Positions 7,952 through 11,789 of a DNA stretch of 11,789 nt are shown here, piece after piece. The translations under genes and the position numbers were made by a program. The DNA comes from AV69 sp036498205 (lineage in GTDB: Bacteria > Verrucomicrobiota > Verrucomicrobiia > Chthoniobacterales > UBA10450). Position 1 is the stretch's first letter. The number at the start of each line of letters is the position of its first letter. The stretch lies in contig DASXIC010000066.1 in NCBI GenBank assembly GCA_036498205.1, positions 1 to 11,789 of the forward strand, in the 5' to 3' direction. The notes under the pieces are model-generated. The model saw only the letters and a list, made by a program, of their open reading frames with translations. It was not told the DNA's origin and made no database searches.

Positions 7952-8270
7952 CGACCAAGGGCTGCAAATCCGAAATCAAACTGTCGATTTTGCGCAAATC
8001 TTTGCGACGGCCTTTATCCGGGCGAAGGCGGCGCTGGCGCACCATGACGGTATAATCGCGCACCCGATGGAGCTGTTCGCGGGTCAGCTCTTCCGCCGGT
8101 GCATACTTATTGAGGGCGGCGGCGCTCGCCAGTAAGTCGCGCTCCAGCCTTTGCGTGTAAACGCGCACAGTCGTGCGTAATTCGCGTCGTAGCGCGTGCA
8201 ATTCCAATTCCAGCTGGCGGACAGGCGATGTCTCCTTCTTTTTATCGAGGCGTTTCCTTTTCTTTTTCAT
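7935..8270 (-). CDS. Small basic helical protein of unknown function
   Basis: 111 residues, not recognised. The first 12 residues are almost all Lys/Arg. A heptad-like amphipathic stretch rich in Leu, Glu and Arg follows (about 17-53, possible coiled coil), then a turn with Pro (58), a second helix (about 61-81) and a very basic third segment (82-96) leading to a last helix. No signal peptide or membrane segment is visible, so it is probably cytoplasmic and could bind nucleic acid, acidic lipid or polyphosphate; that is guesswork. The frame extends further upstream, but ATG 8270 is chosen because it gives an ATGA overlap with the stop of the metallophosphoesterase gene. Its 3' end overlaps the transpeptidase start. 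This packing argues that it is a real, co-translated gene. Confidence 0.7.
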   Translation of the reverse strand: MKKKRKRLDKKKETSPVRQLELELHALRRELRTTVRVYTQRLERDLLASAAALNKYAPAEELTREQLHRVRDYTVMVRQRRLRPDKGRRKDLRKIDSLISDLQPLVDDREK

Positions 8271-9097
8271 GCAATGACTGGTCTCCGTTCGGCCGAGAGG
8301 ATTTGAGGCACCGCTGTTTTCTGGACGATTTCGATGCGTCCATCCAAATGTTCGACCAGGGCGGAGCAGGTCTCGACCCAATCCCCGCAGTTGTAATAGA
8401 CCACGCTTCCAAACTCGTGGATGGAGGCGCTGTGAATATGACCACACAACACCGCATCGACATGATAGCGCTCGGCATATTTCACCACCGCGGCTTCAAA
8501 TTTCCCAATGAAACTGACCGCATCCTTGACCCGCTGTTTGACGTAGGCGCTGAGCGACCAATAGCCGCGGCCGAATCGGCGACGGATGAAATTGATCAGC
8601 GGGTTAAGCGAGAGGAGGAACTGGTAACCAACATCCCCTACGAACGCGAGCCACCTCACGTTTTGCACAACGGTATCGAGTTCGTGTCCATGAATGACGA
8701 GAATGCGTCGACCGTCCGCAGTGCGATGAATAGCGCGCTTCTGAATTGTGATGTTTCCATACGCCCCATAAAATGAGCTGATCATCTCGTCGTGATTCCC
8801 CGGGATGTAGATGACGCGCGTACCTTTGCGCGATTTGCGCAGAATTTTTTGGATGACGTCGTTGTGCTGCTGCGGCCAATAAATTCCACGGCGCATCTGC
8901 CAGATATCGATTAAATCGCCCACCACATAGAGCGTTTCGAAATCGTACTCGCGCAGAAAATCGAGTAGCATCGGTACACTGCTCGCGCGCGTGCCGAGGT
9001 GGACATCGGAAATCCACGCCGTTCGAACCCGTTTGGGGACGGAGGAGGATGAGGGCAGGTCAAAGGAGAACCTCGGAGGAGCGGAGGTTTCAATCAT
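8267..9097 (-). CDS. Calcineurin-like metallophosphoesterase, PlcP-like (phospholipase C type) or LpxH-related
   Basis: Two-metal phosphoesterase, 276 residues, with all five family blocks: SDVHLG (30-35; D31, H33), GDLIDIW (60-66), GNHDE (100-104), IHGHELD (135-141; H136) and GHIHSA (219-224). Database pipelines commonly label such proteins UDP-2,3-diacylglucosamine diphosphatase. The features between the blocks (WPQQHNDVIQKILRKSRKG, YWSLSAYVKQRVKDAVSFIG and the ending NCGDWVETCSALVEHLDGR) match what I remember of PlcP, the Pho-regulated phospholipase C of Sinorhizobium that strips phosphate head groups from membrane lipids, better than LpxH (about 240 residues). The first ~22 residues are a Ser/Pro-rich leader. 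A Pho box lies 61 bp upstream. The gene heads a three-gene minus-strand unit. The fold is certain; PlcP versus LpxH is inference. Confidence 0.85.
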   Translation of the reverse strand: MIETSAPPRFSFDLPSSSSVPKRVRTAWISDVHLGTRASSVPMLLDFLREYDFETLYVVGDLIDIWQMRRGIYWPQQHNDVIQKILRKSRKGTRVIYIPGNHDEMISSFYGAYGNITIQKRAIHRTADGRRILVIHGHELDTVVQNVRWLAFVGDVGYQFLLSLNPLINFIRRRFGRGYWSLSAYVKQRVKDAVSFIGKFEAAVVKYAERYHVDAVLCGHIHSASIHEFGSVVYYNCGDWVETCSALVEHLDGRIEIVQKTAVPQILSAERRPVIA

Positions 9098-9158
9098 CGT
9101 CGGAGCGCGCAGACATCAAAGTTCGCCGATAGCCCGGCCCGGCAGCAATCAGTTTACT

Positions 9159-9176
9159 GTGACAGTTGCGTGACAA
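9159..9176 (-). promoter_or_regulatory. Pho box (predicted PhoB-binding site)
   Basis: On the minus strand this reads TTGTCAC-GCAA-CTGTCAC: two 7-bp repeats with a 4-bp spacer, hence 11-bp periodicity. It is close to the E. coli consensus CTGTCAT-N4-CTGTCAT; six of seven bases are shared between the two repeats. It sits 61 bp upstream of the metallophosphoesterase ATG at 9097 and points toward it, between that gene and the end of phoU. I see no convincing -10 hexamer at the standard distance downstream, which is not unusual outside Proteobacteria. Confidence 0.7.
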
Positions 9177-9212
9177 TCCGGCTGCTGGGCCGCGAACCAG
9201 AGAGTCAGACCT

Positions 9213-9905
9213 CTAGTGCGAAACTTCCAATTGGTTGCTACGGTGTCGGATATCTTCTGCCTCCGCCACGTAGACAGCCTCTTCCCCGATATTCTTGGCA
9301 TGATCCCCGACGCGCTCCAGATGGCGCGCAATAAAAATGAGGTTCACGTAATCGGTAATGTGGGACGGAAACAGCGCCATCTTGTCGGTCAAATTATCCG
9401 CAATGTCATGGTTCATCTGATCGATCTCACGGTCGCGAGATTTGATCGAGCGGGCCAGGGTGACATTCTCGTCGGCAAAGGCGCGGACGCTGTCGCGAAA
9501 AAGATTTGTCGCTTCTACAAACATCGGGCCCAGGATGTGTGTCTCCTCCAACACTGCCGGCATTGTTAGTTTTCGGGAACGCTGCGCTATTCTTACGGCC
9601 TGATCGGCGACCCGCTCCAAATTTGCGCTCACCTTCATCGTCGAGATGACATGCCGCAGATCGGACGCGACCGGTTGAAAACGCAACAGGACCTCTACTC
9701 CGTCGTTATCGATCTTTTTCTCGAGGACATCGATCTCCTCCTCATCGGCCACGGCGACTGCACACAGCTGGCTGTTGCCGTCGAGCAGGCAGCCCATTGC
9801 ATTTTGCAGATTCCGATCGGTCAAACTGGCCATCATAAGCACATCCCCCCGGAGCGACTCCAGCGCGGCATCGAAATCCTGCAGAATATGCCTCGAAGGA
9901 TTCAT
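9213..9905 (-). CDS. phoU: Phosphate signalling protein PhoU, second copy
   Basis: Second PhoU regulator, 230 residues from ATG 9905, which follows the pstB stop by one base (TAAGATG). A TTG three codons upstream is possible but would overlap pstB and adds nothing that aligns. Two three-helix repeats are visible. The first signature is NLERVADQAVRIA (E97, D101, but R105 where the other copy has Asn) and the second is HLERVGDHAKNIGEEAV (E197, D201, N205). It is a close paralogue of the copy at 3210-3899. It presumably senses and restrains the adjacent second Pst transporter, but cross-talk between the two copies is possible. Confidence 0.95.
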   Translation of the reverse strand: MNPSRHILQDFDAALESLRGDVLMMASLTDRNLQNAMGCLLDGNSQLCAVAVADEEEIDVLEKKIDNDGVEVLLRFQPVASDLRHVISTMKVSANLERVADQAVRIAQRSRKLTMPAVLEETHILGPMFVEATNLFRDSVRAFADENVTLARSIKSRDREIDQMNHDIADNLTDKMALFPSHITDYVNLIFIARHLERVGDHAKNIGEEAVYVAEAEDIRHRSNQLEVSH

Positions 9906-9906
9906 C

Positions 9907-10752
9907 TTATCCAAACCGCCCGGTGATATAATCCTCGGTCTGCTTTTCCTTCGGGTTCGTGAACAGCCTTCGCGTTTCGTCGAACTCGATCAGCTGGCCC
10001 ATGTAAAAGAAAGCGGTCACATCGGAGACGCGGCTGGCCTGCTGCATGTTGTGAGTCACAATCACGATCGTGTAATCGGTACTCAATTGGCGAATCAGCT
10101 CCTCGATTTTCATCGTCGCAATCGGATCAAGCGCCGAGGCCGGTTCGTCCATCAGCACCACTTCCGGTTCCACCGCGATCGCTCTCGCAATGCACAAACG
10201 CTGTTGTTGCCCGCCGGAAAGACTTACCCCCGGTTTATCCAGGTCGTTTTTGACTTCATCCCAGAGCGCAGCCATTCGCAGCGATTTTTCCAGTCGCTCA
10301 TTCAGTACCCGCCGATTGCGGACCCCATTCAGTTTCAGGCCCACGATGACATTGTCCGCAATCGACATTGTCGGGAATGGATTTGATTTTTGGAAAATCA
10401 TCCCGACACGCCGGCGAACAACCGCGGGGTCGACCCCGGCGCCGTAAAGATTTTCGCCGCGAAAAAGGACCTCCCCAGTCATGCGGGTTCGAGGGACGAG
10501 CTCGTGCATTCGATTGAGACAGCGCAGAAAAGTCGACTTGCCGCAACCGCTGGGACCGATGATTGCCGTCACCGTCTTGGACGGCAGATCGATGGTCACA
10601 TCTTTAATTGCCTGCTTGTCGCCGTACCAAAGGGAGAGATTCCTTACTTCAAAGGCGGGGGCTTGCTTTCCCGCAATCTCTGCTTCCGGTTTAGCGAGAA
10701 TCGATTCGGAGGAAGGCATGGAAAACGGCCTGATAACAGGAGTTTCGATCAT
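9907..10752 (-). CDS. pstB: Phosphate ABC transporter ATP-binding protein PstB, second set
   Basis: ATPase of the second phosphate importer, 281 residues. Walker A is GPSGCGKST (66-74), the Q-loop region is IFQKSNPFP (119-127), the signature is LSGGQQQ (178-184), Walker B is VVLMDEP (198-204) and the switch histidine is H234 (VTHNM). It ends KQTEDYITGRFG, nearly the same as the first copy. The frame extends upstream to 10842, but ATG 10752 gives an ATGA overlap with the pstA stop, and the extra residues would lie inside pstA. A ~35-residue N-terminal tail precedes the ABC fold (FEVRNLSLWYGDKQAI), as in the first copy. Confidence 0.96.
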   Translation of the reverse strand: MIETPVIRPFSMPSSESILAKPEAEIAGKQAPAFEVRNLSLWYGDKQAIKDVTIDLPSKTVTAIIGPSGCGKSTFLRCLNRMHELVPRTRMTGEVLFRGENLYGAGVDPAVVRRRVGMIFQKSNPFPTMSIADNVIVGLKLNGVRNRRVLNERLEKSLRMAALWDEVKNDLDKPGVSLSGGQQQRLCIARAIAVEPEVVLMDEPASALDPIATMKIEELIRQLSTDYTIVIVTHNMQQASRVSDVTAFFYMGQLIEFDETRRLFTNPKEKQTEDYITGRFG

Positions 10753-11609
10753 AACATGCTCGCCGTGCGACCGCGCGTAAGGAAACGAACCAGCACATTG
10801 ATAACAAAAATCATCAATACCAGCACCAGCGCGCCGGCCCAAGCCTGGCGATGCCAGTCATCATATGGGGAAATTGCGTAAGTAAAGATTTGCAGCGGCA
10901 GCGCAGCAATCGGCTCCCGCAAGCTATGATTCCAAAAACGATTGCCAAAGGCAGTAAAGAGCAACGGCGCGGTTTCCCCTGCCACTCGCGCCAGCGCCAG
11001 AAGGATGCCGGTAATGATCCCCTTCGATGCCGTTTTCATTACGATGTGAACAATCGTCTTCCAACGGCTGATCCCCAGGGCCAACGAAGCCTCGCGATAG
11101 CCATTGGGTACGAGCAAAAGCACCTCTTCGGTCGTGCGAACAATCAGCGGGATCATGAGCAAGCCAAGAGCGAGGCCGCCGGCATAGGCGGAGAAACTCT
11201 TAAACCGAAGCACTACCAGTCCATAAACGACGACGCCCCAAATAATCGAAGGTACCCCGTTGAGCACGTCGGCCACAAAACGTAGCATAGCGTTGCCTCG
11301 GGCCGATCCGTATTCGGCCAGATAAACGCCTCCGAGGACACCGATCGGAACGCCAATCAATGCCGCCAGGGCAAGCAATTCACCGGAACCGACAATCGCG
11401 TTCGCCATTCCGCCACCGACGACGCCGACGGGTTTCGGCAGCTCCGTAAAGAACGACCAGTTTACGGAACTGGCGCCCTTTTGGAGTAAATGGAAAAAGA
11501 CAAACCCTAAAGGAGCGATTACGAGCACGGCGGCGAGAAAAGCAATGGCTGATGCCGCGCTGCTTTTGATCACGCGCCACGAATGCCGGTTATGAGATTC
11601 GAAACGCAT
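10749..11609 (-). CDS. pstA: Phosphate ABC transporter permease PstA, second set (canonical length)
   Basis: Membrane permease subunit of the second phosphate importer, 286 residues, the usual PstA size. TM1 is at about 20-42, followed by a short loop (about 43-72) instead of the ~60-residue loop in the first copy. Family motifs are GVPSIIWGVVVYGLVV (118-133), the EAA loop EEVLLLVPNGYREASLALG (161-179) and ARVAGETAPLLFTAFGN (207-223). The last helix is at about 257-276. Its ATG is two bases after the pstC stop and its end overlaps pstB by ATGA, so the set is one tightly packed operon. Confidence 0.95.
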   Translation of the reverse strand: MRFESHNRHSWRVIKSSAASAIAFLAAVLVIAPLGFVFFHLLQKGASSVNWSFFTELPKPVGVVGGGMANAIVGSGELLALAALIGVPIGVLGGVYLAEYGSARGNAMLRFVADVLNGVPSIIWGVVVYGLVVLRFKSFSAYAGGLALGLLMIPLIVRTTEEVLLLVPNGYREASLALGISRWKTIVHIVMKTASKGIITGILLALARVAGETAPLLFTAFGNRFWNHSLREPIAALPLQIFTYAISPYDDWHRQAWAGALVLVLMIFVINVLVRFLTRGRTASML

Positions 11610-11611
11610 GT

Positions 11612-11789
11612 TTATTGAACAGCCCGGGTGGTTTTGGCCCCGCCCAAACTTCGGAGGAGGAGTTGCGCCAGAAGATTGGCCAGGATTGTGATTCCGAATA
11701 GCACCAGGCCAATTTCGAACAGCGCTTGCAAATACATGTCCGTCGTGGCTTCGGTGAATTCATTGGCAATAACACTGGCCAGGGTGTAG
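11612..11789 (-). CDS. pstC: Phosphate ABC transporter permease PstC, second set (3' end only)
   Basis: Only the last 58 codons are inside the window; the first whole codon is at 11788. The translation opens TLASVIANEFTEATTDMYLQ, continues with a hydrophobic helix (ALFEIGLVLFGITILANLLA) and ends RSLGGAKTTRAVQ before a TAA at 11612-11614. The ASVIANEF-x-EA segment plus a final helix is the usual PstC C-terminus. The stop lies two bases before the pstA ATG. The other frame open here (11590-11775) is a shadow. Confidence 0.9.
   Translation of the reverse strand, partial: YTLASVIANEFTEATTDMYLQALFEIGLVLFGITILANLLAQLLLRSLGGAKTTRAVQ

Noticed and set aside
8271..8447. An N-terminal extension of the small basic protein
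   Set aside because: It overlaps the metallophosphoesterase 3' end including its GHIH and DWVE motifs; the ATGA junction at 8270 is a better start.
9130..9200. GC-rich small inverted repeats after the second phoU as a terminator
   Set aside because: The stems I can draw are 4-5 bp with no T run; they do not make a credible intrinsic terminator.
9906..9914. TTG as the start of the second phoU
   Set aside because: It would overlap the pstB stop; the ATG at 9905 gives an N-terminus that aligns with the other PhoU.

Overview
The window is a dense phosphate-metabolism neighbourhood from a Gram-negative bacterium. I cannot name the species. The style of the proteins (a long-loop Pst transporter beside a canonical one, a short ROK kinase of the polyphosphate glucokinase type, many 1-17 nt gene overlaps) suggests Verrucomicrobiota or a similar soil phylum such as Acidobacteriota. 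That placement is impression, not proof. There are no RNA genes, insertion sequences, CRISPR arrays or gene-free stretches over 300 bases; the largest gaps are 115 bp (9098-9212) and 67 bp (3900-3966).

Plus strand, 2-7348: the 3' part of pstC, then pstA, pstB and phoU (a high-affinity phosphate ABC transporter and its regulator). A 67-bp gap follows, then ppk1 (polyphosphate kinase), a ROK-family polyphosphate-glucokinase-like gene, and a sixA-like histidine phosphatase, the last three joined by ATGA and TAATG overlaps. Together these read as: import phosphate, sense its flux, store it as polyphosphate, and use polyphosphate to phosphorylate sugar.

Minus strand, 9097 down to 7361: a three-gene unit of a calcineurin-type metallophosphoesterase that resembles PlcP, the phosphate-starvation phospholipase C (it is easily mislabelled LpxH), a small very basic helical protein of unknown function, and a secreted YkuD L,D-transpeptidase. 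A two-repeat Pho box with exact 11-bp periodicity (9159-9176) lies 61 bp upstream of the first gene, so this unit is probably switched on by PhoB under phosphate starvation for envelope and lipid remodelling.

Minus strand, 11789 down to 9213: a second Pst-PhoU set (pstC 3' end, pstA, pstB, phoU). Its transporter subunits are of the short canonical type, whereas the first set has extended membrane-subunit loops, yet the two PhoU proteins are close paralogues. No pstS, phoR or phoB is visible; any would lie outside the window.
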